A DNA stretch of 64,000 nucleotides from assembly GCA_037481615.1 (NCBI GenBank), contig JBBFLI010000007.1. One strand, written 5' to 3'. Below the pieces are notes generated by a model, which did not search any database, was not told the DNA's origin, and worked only from the letters and a program-made list of their open reading frames with translations. The translations under genes and the position numbers were made by a program. This DNA comes from SpSt-501 sp037481615 (GTDB taxonomy: Bacteria > Desulfobacterota > Desulfobacteria > Desulfobacterales > SpSt-501). Position 1 is the stretch's first letter; every line of letters begins with the position of its first letter. This document shows positions 50,105-58,847 of the stretch, piece by piece.

Positions 50105-51076
50105 ATGGGCCTTCTTCTCGACAACCCGCCGCTTCTCGTGGGCGCAGCCTTCTTTCTCGCGATCTTTCTCTTCTGCCTGGGGGTGACCCAGGCCCTGCGG
50201 CAGCGCGCCCTCCGGCGGCAGCTCGTGGGCAAGATCCGGGGCGGCGGGGTTTACGTCGAGCCGGAGGCCGTGGAAGAGGAAAAAGAGGAGAAGCCCTCGC
50301 GGCTTCTGGGCCTGTTCGGCCGGATCGGGCGGCGGGCGGCGCCCGAGCCCTCGCTCGAAGAGTACTCCGCCTCGCGGCTGAAGTTCCTGCGCGCGGGGAT
50401 CCGCTACGAGAACGCGCTCGCCGTGCACTGGGGGATCAAGATCCTCCTCACGGTCTTCTTCCCGGCGGCTTTCCTCCTCCTGCGGGCGCTCGCCTTCGGG
50501 GCGACGAGTTACCCCGTCACCCTCACCCTCGCCGTGGGCCTGGCACTCCTCGGCTTCTACCTCCCCGACCTCTACCTCCGGCAGAAGGCCGACAGCCGCC
50601 GCGAGAAGATCCTGCGGGCGCTCCCCGACGCGCTCGATCTCCTGGTCATCTGCGTCGAGGCGGGCATGGGGCTCGACGCCGCCATCGCCAAGGTTTCCCA
50701 GGAGCTGAAACTCGGCGCCCCCGAGCTCGCCGACGAGCTCCACTTCATGAATCTCGAGCTCCGTGCGGGAAAGAAGCGGACGGATGCCTTGCGGCATCTC
50801 GCCGAGCGGACCCACCTGGACGAGATCCGCAGCCTCGCGACCCTTCTCATCCAGACCGACAAGTTCGGGACGAGCATGGCCGATGCGCTGCGGGTCTACT
50901 CCGACTCCTACCGCACCCGGCGCTACCAGAAGGCCGAGGAGCTGGCGGCGAAGCTGCCGGTCAAGATGGTGCTGCCGCTTCTCTTCTGCATCTTCCCCTC
51001 GCTCTTTCTCGTGATCCTGGGGCCGGCCGCGATCAACATCTACCGCGTGCTCATCAAGGGCGCGTTCGCCCGATAG
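50105..51076 (+). CDS. tadC: Inner-membrane platform protein TadC
   Basis: 323 residues. An N-terminal transmembrane helix, a charged cytoplasmic segment, then the T2SSF domain (LPDALDLLVICVEAGMGLDA and LADELHFMNLELRAGKKRTD) with the usual paired helices and a C-terminal hydrophobic region (KMVLPLLFCIFPSLFLVILG). AACGGAGGAACG gives a strong ribosome site. Paralogous to tadB. Confidence 0.9.
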   Translation: MGLLLDNPPLLVGAAFFLAIFLFCLGVTQALRQRALRRQLVGKIRGGGVYVEPEAVEEEKEEKPSRLLGLFGRIGRRAAPEPSLEEYSASRLKFLRAGIRYENALAVHWGIKILLTVFFPAAFLLLRALAFGATSYPVTLTLAVGLALLGFYLPDLYLRQKADSRREKILRALPDALDLLVICVEAGMGLDAAIAKVSQELKLGAPELADELHFMNLELRAGKKRTDALRHLAERTHLDEIRSLATLLIQTDKFGTSMADALRVYSDSYRTRRYQKAEELAAKLPVKMVLPLLFCIFPSLFLVILGPAAINIYRVLIKGAFAR

Positions 51077-51090
51077 GAGGAGCTCACGCC

Positions 51091-52056
51091 ATGGCGGAAC
51101 AGGCGGAACACGAGGGCCGGCGGGCGGCGTCGTTGTTCGTTTCCCTTGCGTGCGCAGCCTTCCTCCTTTCCGGCTGCGGCGGAAAGGGCTTCAAGGTCGC
51201 GATCGAGTCGGGCGGCTCCGAGGAGAAGAACCCGGCCCTCGCCGCCGAGCAGGCGCCCTTCGTCTCCGAGACGACGCGCAAGCTCCCCGAGATGACGGCC
51301 GAGGAGCACGAGCGCATGGGCGACGGGCTGCTCGCCCGCGGAAACCTCTACCTCGCCTACGTGAACTACGAGAAGGCGCTCCGCCTCAAGCCCGAAAACC
51401 CCGGGCTCGAGTACAAGAAGGGCCTGGCGCTGCTCCTGGGCGGTCGAAACGAGGACGCGATCCGCCAGTTCGAGGCGCTCCTCAAGAAAGACCCCAAGTT
51501 CGACCTCGCCCACGAGGGGCTGGGCCGGGCCTACTTCCAGGCCGGGGACCTGGTGCAGGCCGAGCGCCACTTCCGCAAGGCGATCGCCCTCAACCACCGG
51601 CTCTGGAAGTCCTACAACTACCTCGGGGCGATCGCCGACAAACGCGGCGACTTCGAGCAGGCGATCCTCGAGTACACGAGCGCGATCGCGATCGCGCCCA
51701 ACGAGGGCTTCCTCTACAACAACCTCGGGGTCTCCCGCCTGACCGCGGGGCACTACGAGGCGGCGGTCGACGCCTTCGCCAAGGCGATCCGCCGGAACTT
51801 CCGGGAGAGCAGGGTCTTCAACAACCTGGGGCTCGCCTACGGCCGCCTGGGGCGCTACGAGGAGGCCTTCGAGGCCTTCCGGATGGCGGGCGGCGAGGCG
51901 CACGCGCACAACAACATCGGCTGCATCTACCTCGAAAAGGGCCTCTATGCCGAGGCGGTGAAGAGCTTCGAGCGGGCGATCGCCCTCGAGCCCGAGTACT
52001 ACACCCGGGCGGCCGAGAACCTGAAGCGCGCGAAGGCGCTCGCGCTCACGCGGTAG
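51091..52056 (+). CDS. tadD: TadD-like TPR lipoprotein
   Basis: 321 residues. Signal peptide with lipobox FLLSGC, then at least six tetratricopeptide repeats, for example LLARGNLYLAYVNYEKALRL, AIRQFEALLKKDPKFDLAHE and AERHFRKAIALNHRLWKSYN. TadD-type lipoproteins help assemble or stabilise the secretin at the outer membrane. A second, longer TPR lipoprotein follows 11 bases later. Confidence 0.85.
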   Translation: MAEQAEHEGRRAASLFVSLACAAFLLSGCGGKGFKVAIESGGSEEKNPALAAEQAPFVSETTRKLPEMTAEEHERMGDGLLARGNLYLAYVNYEKALRLKPENPGLEYKKGLALLLGGRNEDAIRQFEALLKKDPKFDLAHEGLGRAYFQAGDLVQAERHFRKAIALNHRLWKSYNYLGAIADKRGDFEQAILEYTSAIAIAPNEGFLYNNLGVSRLTAGHYEAAVDAFAKAIRRNFRESRVFNNLGLAYGRLGRYEEAFEAFRMAGGEAHAHNNIGCIYLEKGLYAEAVKSFERAIALEPEYYTRAAENLKRAKALALTR

Positions 52057-52067
52057 GAGGACGGCAC

Positions 52068-53573
52068 ATGAAGGCGAAAGGGACGGCGCTGCTTGCGGCG
52101 GCGGTTCTCCTCGCGGCCGGTCTGCTCTCCGGCTGCCACACGCGCGAGGAGGTGAGCGGGGAGATGCGGGTCTCGCCGCGGGATGCGCGGCCCGACCCCC
52201 TCTCGGAGGCGGAGCTCCGGAAATTCGCCGAGTCGGTGCGCCGGGTGGACGGCGAGGCCGAGGCCCACTACCAGCTCGCCCTCTACTTCCAGCAGCACTA
52301 CCGGCACCAGCTCGCGATCGACGAGCTGAAGCAGTCGCTCCTCCGCAGCCCGGGGAACCCCAAGGCCTACAACGCGCTCGGGGTCTCCTTCGACAACCTG
52401 GGCGACCACGAAGCGGCGATCGATTACTACCGCATCGCCCTCAAGATCGACCCCACCCTCGACTACGTCTACAACAACCTCGGCTACTCCCACCTCCTGC
52501 GGGGCGACATCCGGCAGGCGATCGAGGCCTTCGAGCAGGCGATCGCCAAGAACGGAGGCGAGCGGCGCTACCGGAACAACCTGGGGCTCGCGCTCGCAAA
52601 GCAGGGCCGATACGAAGAGGCGTTCGAGCAGTTCGCGGCGCTCGACTCGCGCGAGAACGCGGAGAAACGGCTTGCCCGCGTGGTGGCCGATTTGGGGCGC
52701 CCGGCCGAGGCCGGGCGCGTGATCGCCGCCCTGCGGGAAAAACCGCTCCCCGGCCAGGCGAGCCCCGTGGCCCTGGAGAAGCCTTCGCTGCCGGAGCTCT
52801 TGCCGCGCGGGCCGGCCGAAAGCCCTGCGGTCGACCCCGTGGCGCGCTTCCGCACCCTGCGGCAGGACCTGGGCGGGGCGGGTTCGGCTTCCCCGGCCGA
52901 GGCCCGGCCGCAGGGGATCGAGGTCATCCCGGCGACGGCGCTCGTCGAGCCGAAGGCCGATCCGGGGCCGGCCGTCGCGGCCGGGGCGGAAGAGAAAACC
53001 TACGCCGTCTCGGCCCTCGCCGGCGCGCCGGAAAAGTCCGGGAAACCTCCGGCGGCGGCGATCGGCTACGACCCGAAGCCGGTCGCGCGCGAGCTGAGGG
53101 CGCTCGCCCCGCCGCGGGCCGAGCTCGCCTCGCGGGTGAACCGGGAGGACTACGAGGAGCGGATCCTCGTCGCCGCGAGCACGGCGCAGGCGGGCTGGCA
53201 GGTCGCCCCCGAGCCGCGCCGCACGGCCGAGAAGGGGATCGTCGAGGTCGAGGTCGCCAACGGAAACGGCGTCAAGGGCGCCGCCTCGCGCGTGGCCGCG
53301 CATCTCAAGCGCCTGGGCTTCCGCGTCGTCCGCGTGATGGACGCAAATTCCTTCGACCACTACCACACCAAGGTCTTCTACTACGGCGAGAACCTGGAGG
53401 AGGCCCGCCGCGTGCTCGCGGCCCTTCCCGAGATCGCCGACACGGCCGAGCTCTACGAACTCGAAGCCGCGGCCGGCCACATCCGGCTCCTTGTCGGCCA
53501 CGACCTCGTGGAGAAAAACGCGGGGCTCGTATGGAATCGAGCGGCAAAATCAAAGAAAGGTGCCGGCGAATGA
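52068..53573 (+). CDS. Second TPR lipoprotein with C-terminal LytR_C domain
   Basis: 501 residues from the ATG at 52068 with TAGGAGG upstream. Lipobox LLSGC, four to five TPR units (YNALGVSFDNLGDHEAAIDY; YNNLGYSHLLRGDIRQAIEA), a Pro/Ala-rich linker of about 150 residues, and a LytR C-terminal-type domain (IVEVEVANGNGVKGAASRVA and FRVVRVMDANSFDHYHTKVF). LytR_C domains bind envelope components in other contexts. The stop overlaps the tadE start (ATGA). It probably links the Tad machine to the cell wall or outer membrane; inference. Confidence 0.82.
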   Translation: MKAKGTALLAAAVLLAAGLLSGCHTREEVSGEMRVSPRDARPDPLSEAELRKFAESVRRVDGEAEAHYQLALYFQQHYRHQLAIDELKQSLLRSPGNPKAYNALGVSFDNLGDHEAAIDYYRIALKIDPTLDYVYNNLGYSHLLRGDIRQAIEAFEQAIAKNGGERRYRNNLGLALAKQGRYEEAFEQFAALDSRENAEKRLARVVADLGRPAEAGRVIAALREKPLPGQASPVALEKPSLPELLPRGPAESPAVDPVARFRTLRQDLGGAGSASPAEARPQGIEVIPATALVEPKADPGPAVAAGAEEKTYAVSALAGAPEKSGKPPAAAIGYDPKPVARELRALAPPRAELASRVNREDYEERILVAASTAQAGWQVAPEPRRTAEKGIVEVEVANGNGVKGAASRVAAHLKRLGFRVVRVMDANSFDHYHTKVFYYGENLEEARRVLAALPEIADTAELYELEAAAGHIRLLVGHDLVEKNAGLVWNRAAKSKKGAGE

Positions 53574-54037
53574 CGAAATTGCCGGATCGGGGAGTCGAAG
53601 AAGATCTTTCCGGGAGAGGACCAGCCGCCTCGGGGGAAAGAGGGGCTGCGGCGCTCGAGTTCGCGCTGGTCTTGCCGATTCTCGTTCTCCTGGTTTGCGG
53701 TCTGATCGAGTTCGGGCTGATCTTTTACAGCAAGCAGGTGATCACCAACGCCAGCCGCGAGGGTGCGCGGGCGGGGATCGTGGACCAGGTGGGCGAGGCG
53801 CAGATTCGAACGATCGTGACGAATTATTTGAGAGAGACCTTGCCGAACGGTCCATCCAAAATCATCACCCTGCAGGGTAGAGTCGCAATCGACGGCGGCA
53901 ATGTTACCGTTTCCCGGCAAAGGGATGATCTCGCGGTCGCCGTGGCTTTCAACTACCCGCTCCTGCTCGGTAGGATCGTGGGGATCGACTCGGTGGCGGT
54001 TTCCGCGCAAACGATCATGCGCATGGAGCCCAGGTAA
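53570..54037 (+). CDS. tadE: TadE-like pseudopilin 1
   Basis: 155 residues from the ATG at 53570, overlapping the previous stop by 3 bases. After an acidic leader the TadE motif appears: GERGAAALEFALVLPILVLL and FGLIFYSKQVITNASREGAR. TadE/F proteins are minor pseudopilins processed by CpaA. The C-terminal 90 residues are beta-rich. Base composition drops from here to 55.7 kb compared with neighbours. Confidence 0.87.
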   Translation: MTKLPDRGVEEDLSGRGPAASGERGAAALEFALVLPILVLLVCGLIEFGLIFYSKQVITNASREGARAGIVDQVGEAQIRTIVTNYLRETLPNGPSKIITLQGRVAIDGGNVTVSRQRDDLAVAVAFNYPLLLGRIVGIDSVAVSAQTIMRMEPR

Positions 54038-54047
54038 GGGGGGATCG

Positions 54048-54485
54048 ATGCCTGTCTTTTCCCAACGGAGAAAGGGAATCCCGCTCCGGGCACCCTGCTC
54101 AGGCCGACGAGGCGCAAGTCTCGTCGAATTTGCGCTGATCCTCTTCGCCCTGGTTTCGTTGCTCTTCGGAATTGTCGACTGGGGGCTCTATTTTTTCAAC
54201 CGTCAGGTGATCACGAACGCCACGCGTGAAGGGGCGCGCGCCGGGGTCGTATCGCGCGAGGTTCGTCTGACCCCTGAACAGATCCGGAACGTCGTGTTGG
54301 ATTACAGCAACCAGTACCTGGTGACCTTCGGGGACGGGAATCCCCCTGTAGTCGTCGTGCAAAGGCAGTGCCCCAATTTCGGTTGCGACCTGAGAGTGAG
54401 TTCGACTTTCAACTACAATTTTCTCTTTTTCAGAATGTTCAGCCCCGCGGCGATCACGGTGTCGGCGACCATGAAGATGGAGTAG
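54048..54485 (+). CDS. tadE: TadE-like pseudopilin 2
   Basis: 145 residues. GRRGASLVEFALILFALVSL and WGLYFFNRQVITNATREGAR repeat the TadE plan of the gene before it; the two are duplicates that have diverged in their C-terminal halves. AAGGGGGG lies 5-11 bases before the ATG. A two-cysteine loop (QCPNFGC) near the C-terminus could form a disulfide. Together with the first TadE it fills the TadE/TadF pair of other systems. Confidence 0.85.
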   Translation: MPVFSQRRKGIPLRAPCSGRRGASLVEFALILFALVSLLFGIVDWGLYFFNRQVITNATREGARAGVVSREVRLTPEQIRNVVLDYSNQYLVTFGDGNPPVVVVQRQCPNFGCDLRVSSTFNYNFLFFRMFSPAAITVSATMKME

Positions 54486-54507
54486 GCCCGCGAAAAGGAG
54501 AAGTCCC

Positions 54508-55743
54508 ATGACAAGAACTGTTCAACACGTCGCAGACAGAAAAGGTCAAAACGGGGCGACGATCGTGGTCGTGGCGATTTGTCTGGTGGTACTGATCGGC
54601 TTCGCGGCGCTGGCGATCGACATCGGCTTCCTGTATTCGACCCGCAACGAACTTCAAAACACGGCCGACGCCGGCGCTCTTGCGGGGGCGGGGTATCTGG
54701 GCCAGGAATACCTGAAGCTTCCCTACTTGCAGCAGCGAAGCAGAACCTTTACCCAGGCGGAAGTGGCGGCGGTGGTGAACGAGGTCACCCAGCAAAACCG
54801 GGCGGCCGGCGTTACCATCACCATTGCCGCCTCCGATGTGATCGTCGGCAATTGGAACGGCAGCCAGGTGATCCCCAATCCCGATCCGAGCGAGGAAGGG
54901 AGGGTGATTTCACCGGATGCGGTTCAGGTAACCGCCCGCAGGGATGCGACCGCGAACTCGCCCATCACGACCTTCTTTGCGCGTGCGCTCGGGATCCTCG
55001 ACATGCCCGTCTCGGCTGTCGCCGTGGCCGCTCTGACCGGTCCGTCGGAGGTTGCGGAAGGGGAACTCAAGACGCCCTTCGGGCTCTCCGAGAATGTCTT
55101 TCCCAACAACTGCCGCGATTTGATCACGTTCTCTCCGACCACCAGCAGTTGTGCCGGCTGGCACAACTTTTTCGACCCGATCAATGCCAGCCGGATGGAA
55201 AAGAAGTTGCTGGGGCTGATCGAAGGACACCGGACGCCTGTCGGGAGCACCTTGTGGTCCGGCAGGCAATGGCTCGAAACAAACTTCGATCTCCAAAAGA
55301 GCCCCAACCCTGAAACTACCCCCGAGACCTCCACCGATGACAGTTATGAGTTCCAAGGGGGTACGATATCCAGCCTGTTTAATGGAAGCTATCTGGTTCG
55401 TTCAACCTATAACGGAAATACAGGGACGGTGGAGGGAAACGCGAAGCAGCCGGCCCCTTTTTTGGCCCTGTATGATTACTTTCGTTACCGCGATGATGAC
55501 GGGGACGATTCCGTCTGGACGGCGACGATCCCCGTCTACAAAGATTTCGAAGGGAGTTGCCGCAACCCCAACACGGCGATACCCATCGTGGGTTTCGCAA
55601 AAATCATCGTGCGGATGCCCAATCCGCCGCCCGACTCCAACGTGAGTGTCACCGTCGACTGCAATCTCTCCGTCGTGCAGGGCAGGGGCGGCGGAGGCAC
55701 CTACGGCAACCTCAAAGGGTCCATCCCCAACCTCGTCAAATAG
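54508..55743 (+). CDS. tadG: TadG-like protein
   Basis: 411 residues. The N-terminus has the Flp/TadG signature (GQNGATIVVVAICLVVLIGF then DIGFLYSTRNELQNTADAGA). The rest is a secreted, beta-rich region with no von Willebrand MIDAS motif seen and several cysteines (NNCRDL, SSCAGW, GSCRN, VDC) that could pair. Lower GC and many AT-rich codons set it apart from the rest of the operon. It is the last gene; its TAG stop is the first triplet of repeat copy C. It probably anchors or tips the pilus. Confidence 0.82.
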   Translation: MTRTVQHVADRKGQNGATIVVVAICLVVLIGFAALAIDIGFLYSTRNELQNTADAGALAGAGYLGQEYLKLPYLQQRSRTFTQAEVAAVVNEVTQQNRAAGVTITIAASDVIVGNWNGSQVIPNPDPSEEGRVISPDAVQVTARRDATANSPITTFFARALGILDMPVSAVAVAALTGPSEVAEGELKTPFGLSENVFPNNCRDLITFSPTTSSCAGWHNFFDPINASRMEKKLLGLIEGHRTPVGSTLWSGRQWLETNFDLQKSPNPETTPETSTDDSYEFQGGTISSLFNGSYLVRSTYNGNTGTVEGNAKQPAPFLALYDYFRYRDDDGDDSVWTATIPVYKDFEGSCRNPNTAIPIVGFAKIIVRMPNPPPDSNVSVTVDCNLSVVQGRGGGGTYGNLKGSIPNLVK

Positions 55744-55767
55744 GGGACGTCCATTTAGATATCATTA
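55741..55767 (+). repeat. 27-bp repeat, copy C, starting with the tadG stop codon
   Basis: TAGGGGACGTCCATT followed by a GATATC-containing tail, 24 of 27 bases identical to copy B. As at the other two copies, the first three bases are the stop codon of the preceding gene. Here it lies on the plus strand. Confidence 0.85.
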
Positions 55768-55811
55768 CAGCCTGCGGCGGCGCTGGAATGAATGAGAAAG
55801 CCGCTTTTCCG

Positions 55812-55847
55812 AAGCCCCGGCCTCCGGGATGGAGGGCCGGGGCTTTT
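55812..55847 (+). terminator. Intrinsic terminator of the tad operon
   Basis: Arms AAGCCCCGGCCTCC (55812-55825) and its complement (55831-55845, one bulged G) around a 5-base loop, followed by TTTT. A strong GC stem at the end of the operon. Confidence 0.85.
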
Positions 55848-55907
55848 CGGCTTTCGGGGTCGTTCCCGGCGCAGGACCCGAGTTGGGCGGAAGCCCACGC
55901 GCCCTGA

Positions 55908-55936
55908 TTGACAAACCCCGGGGGCTTCGTTAGAAA
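55908..55936 (+). promoter_or_regulatory. Sigma-70 promoter of the formate dehydrogenase gene
   Basis: TTGACA (55908-55913, perfect), 17-base spacer, TAGAAA (55931-55936, 4 of 6). The predicted start of transcription is near 55943, upstream of the ATG at 55986. The TTG here should not be used as the start codon. Confidence 0.7.
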
Positions 55937-55985
55937 ACCTTGGTCTTTCGACGGCTTGATCCCCGAAAACCTCAATCTCCCCAGG

Positions 55986-58763
55986 ATGCCCATGAGCGAG
56001 CAGAAGCAGACCCTCACGATCGACGGAAAAGAGCTCGAGTTCTCTCCCGGCGAGACGATCCTCGAGGTCGCGCGGCGCAACGCGATCGACATCCCCACCC
56101 TCTGCCACCTCAAGCGCACCACCCCCACCGGCGCCTGCCGCATGTGCGTGGTCGAGGTCCAGGGGGCGCGGGCGCTCGTCGCCTCCTGCGCCATGCCGGC
56201 CGCGCCGCGCATGGTGGTCTCGACCGAGTCGGACAAGGTGGTTGCGGCGCGGAAGCTCATCCTGCAGCTTCTCCTCGCCTCGGGGAACCACAACTGCCTC
56301 GTCAAGGGCTCGGACGGCAGGAGCTACGAGGAGTACGTCTCCCGTCTCCAGAAGGCGGGGGGAAACGTCCAGCCCTGCCCCGCCTGGGGGGACTGCCGGC
56401 TCCAGGAGCTCGCCTGGCGCTACGGGGTGACCGGCGGCCGCTTCAGCCCGACCCCCCCGCGCTACCCGGTCGAGGACGTCAACCCCTTTATCGTGCGCGA
56501 TTTCGGCCGCTGCATCCTCTGCGGCCGCTGCGTCCAGGCCTGCAACGAGATCCAGGTGAACCAGGCGATCCACTTCGGCTACCGCGGGGCCAGGGCCAAG
56601 ATCATCGCCGCGGGCGATCGGCCCTACCGCGAGTCCGACTGCGTCTTCTGCGGCGAGTGCGTCCAGGTCTGCCCGACCGGCGCGCTCACCGAAAAGGACG
56701 CCCGGAATGCAGCCCGCCCCGGCGAGACCCGCCGCGTGCGCACGACCTGCGCCTACTGCGGGGTGGGCTGCCAGCAGGAACTCCACGTCAAGGACAACCG
56801 TATCGTCAAGGTGACGGGGGTCGAAGGGGCGAAACCCAACCTGGGGAGCCTCTGCGTCAAGGGCCGCTTCGGCTTCGATTTCGTCTCCTCGCCCGAGCGC
56901 CTCACCCGGCCGCTGATCCGCGAGGGGGACTCCTTCCGCGAGGCCTCCTGGGAGGAGGCGCTCGATCTCGTGGCAAAGCGGCTTGCGGCCATCCGGGAAA
57001 CATCCGGCCCCGAGAGCCTCGGGGTCCTCTCCTCGGCCCGGATCACGAACGAGGAGAACTACGTCGCCCAGAAGTTCGCCCGCGCGGTGCTCGAGACGAA
57101 CCACATCGACCACTGCGCACGTCTCTGACATTCCGCCACGGTGGCCGGTCTGGCCGCCGCGTTCGGCAGCGGGGCGATGACGAACACGATCGGGGACCTC
57201 GAGGAGGCGGACGTCTTCCTGATCACCGGCTCGAACACGACCGAGACGCACCCCGTCATCTCGACCTTCATCAAGCGCGCCGTCGTCCTCCAGGGCAAGA
57301 AGCTGATCGTCGTCGACCCGCGGCGGATCGTGATCGCGCGCTACGCGGAGCGCTGGCTCCGGCCCCGGCCGGGCACCGACGTCGCCTGGTTAAACGGCAT
57401 GATGCACGTGATCCTCTCCGAGGGGCTCTACGACCGGGGGTTCGTGGAGGCGCGGACGACGGGCTTCGAGGCCCTCCGCAAGACGCTCGCCTCCTACACG
57501 CCCGAGGCCGTGGAGAAGATCACCGGCATCCCCGCCGAAGAGCTCGCCCGGGCCGCCCGCCTCTACGCCCAGGCCGCCCGCGCGAGCATCGTCTACTGCA
57601 TGGGGATCACCCAGCACACGACGGGCACGGACAACGTGAAGTCGCTCGCCAACCTCGCCATGCTCTGCGGCCACATCGGAAAACCGGGGACCGGGGTGAA
57701 CCCGCTGCGGGGCCAGAACAACGTCCAGGGCGCCTGCGACATGGGGGCGCTGCCCGACGTCTTCCCGGGCTACCAGAAGGTGGCCGACGAGAACGCGCGC
57801 CGGAAGATGGCCGCGGCCTGGGGGGTGGAAAGGCTCCCCGCCTTCGCCGGGATGAAGGTGACCGAGATGATGCCCGCCGCGCTCGCCGGCCGAATCAAGG
57901 GGCTCTACGTCATCGGCGAGAACCCGGCGGTCTCCGACGCCGATCTCGGGCACGTGGAGAAGAGCCTGCGCGCCCTCGACTTTTTGGTCGTCCAGGACAT
58001 CTTCCTCTCCGAGACGGCCCGGCTCGCCCACGTGGTTCTCCCCTCGGCCTGCTTCGCCGAGAAGGGGGGAACCTTCACCAACACCGAGCGCCGCGTCCAG
58101 CGCGTGCGCCAGGCGGTCGCGCCGCCGGGCGAGGCGCGGCCCGATTGGCGAATCCTCTGCGATCTCGCCTCCCGCCTGGGCCGGCCGTTCGACTACGCCG
58201 ACGAGCGGGCGATCTTCGAGGAGATCCGGCGGGTCACCCCCTCCTACGCGGGGATCACCTACGAGCGGATCGAGAACGAGGGCCTGCACTGGCCCTGCCC
58301 GAACGAGGAGCACCCGGGGACCCCGATCCTGCACCGCGAGCAGTTCACGGTCGGCAAAGGGGTCTTCCACGCGATCGACTACAAGCCGCCCGCCGAGGAG
58401 GCCGACGCCGAATACCCCCTCTTTCTCACCACGGGACGGGTGTTGCCCCAGTATCACACCCGGACCATGACCGGCCGCACGGAGGGCTTGAACGAGCTCG
58501 CCCCGGAGAGCTTCGTCGAGATCTCCCACGAGGACGCCCGCGCCCTGGGCTTCGACGACGGCGGCCTCGTGCGCGTCGCCTCACGCCGCGGCAGCATCAC
58601 CGTGCGGCTGAAAGTCTCGCCCAAGGCCGTGCGCGGCACGGTCTTCATCCCCTTCCATTACGCCCAGGCCGCGGCGAACCGCCTGACGAACGCCGCCCTC
58701 GACCCGGTCTGCGGCATCCCCGAGTTCAAGGTCTGCGCCGTGCGGCTCGAAAAGGCCGCGTAG
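55986..58763 (+). CDS. fdhA: Selenocysteine-containing formate dehydrogenase, large subunit (UGA read through)
   Basis: 925 residues with the in-frame TGA at 57126-57128 read as selenocysteine (Sec381). Order of domains: 2Fe-2S ferredoxin (GETILEVARRNAIDIPTLCH), a modified His/Cys cluster region, two 4Fe-4S repeats (CILCGRCVQACNEIQ and CVFCGECVQVCPTGAL), the cluster motif CAYCGVGCQQE, and the molybdenum/tungsten bis-MGD domain. The sequence around the UGA is NHIDHCARL-U-HSATVAG, as in formate dehydrogenase H-type enzymes. A SECIS-like hairpin follows. The enzyme oxidises formate (or reduces CO2) with electrons passing through the clusters. Between the first two Cys ligands of the second cluster region there is an unusual insertion of about 25 residues. 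Automatic calling splits it at 57128. ATG at 55992 is an alternative start. Confidence 0.92.
57139..57159 (+). promoter_or_regulatory. SECIS-like element after the fdhA UGA codon
   Basis: 8-base stem (57139-57146 with 57152-57159, one G-U pair) closed by the loop GGUCU (57147-57151). The loop is 18 bases after the UGA. The same loop and spacing occur in the E. coli fdhF SECIS as I recall it. Confidence 0.85.
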
Positions 58764-58789
58764 GCATCCCCCTCGGGTGCGGAAACGAA

Positions 58790-58825
58790 AACCCCGGCTC
58801 GCCTCGCGGCGGACCGGGGTTTTTT
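58790..58825. terminator. Bidirectional terminator between the two selenoprotein genes
   Basis: ACCCCGG and CCGGGGT arms around a loop that can form an inner pair, followed by six T on the plus strand and preceded by four A that serve the minus-strand gene. It lies between the convergent stops of fdhA and the HdrD-like gene. Confidence 0.75.
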
Positions 58826-58847
58826 CTTGGCGGCAATTTCGGCGGCG

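Noticed and set aside
55908..55985. TTG start for formate dehydrogenase
   Set aside because: TTGACA at 55908 is the -35 hexamer of the promoter; the extra 26 residues do not resemble the family and would lie partly upstream of the predicted transcript.
57126..57128. Reading fdhA as a pseudogene split by a stop
   Set aside because: The TGA sits at the known Sec position, the frame continues, and a SECIS-like hairpin follows; selenocysteine is the better explanation.
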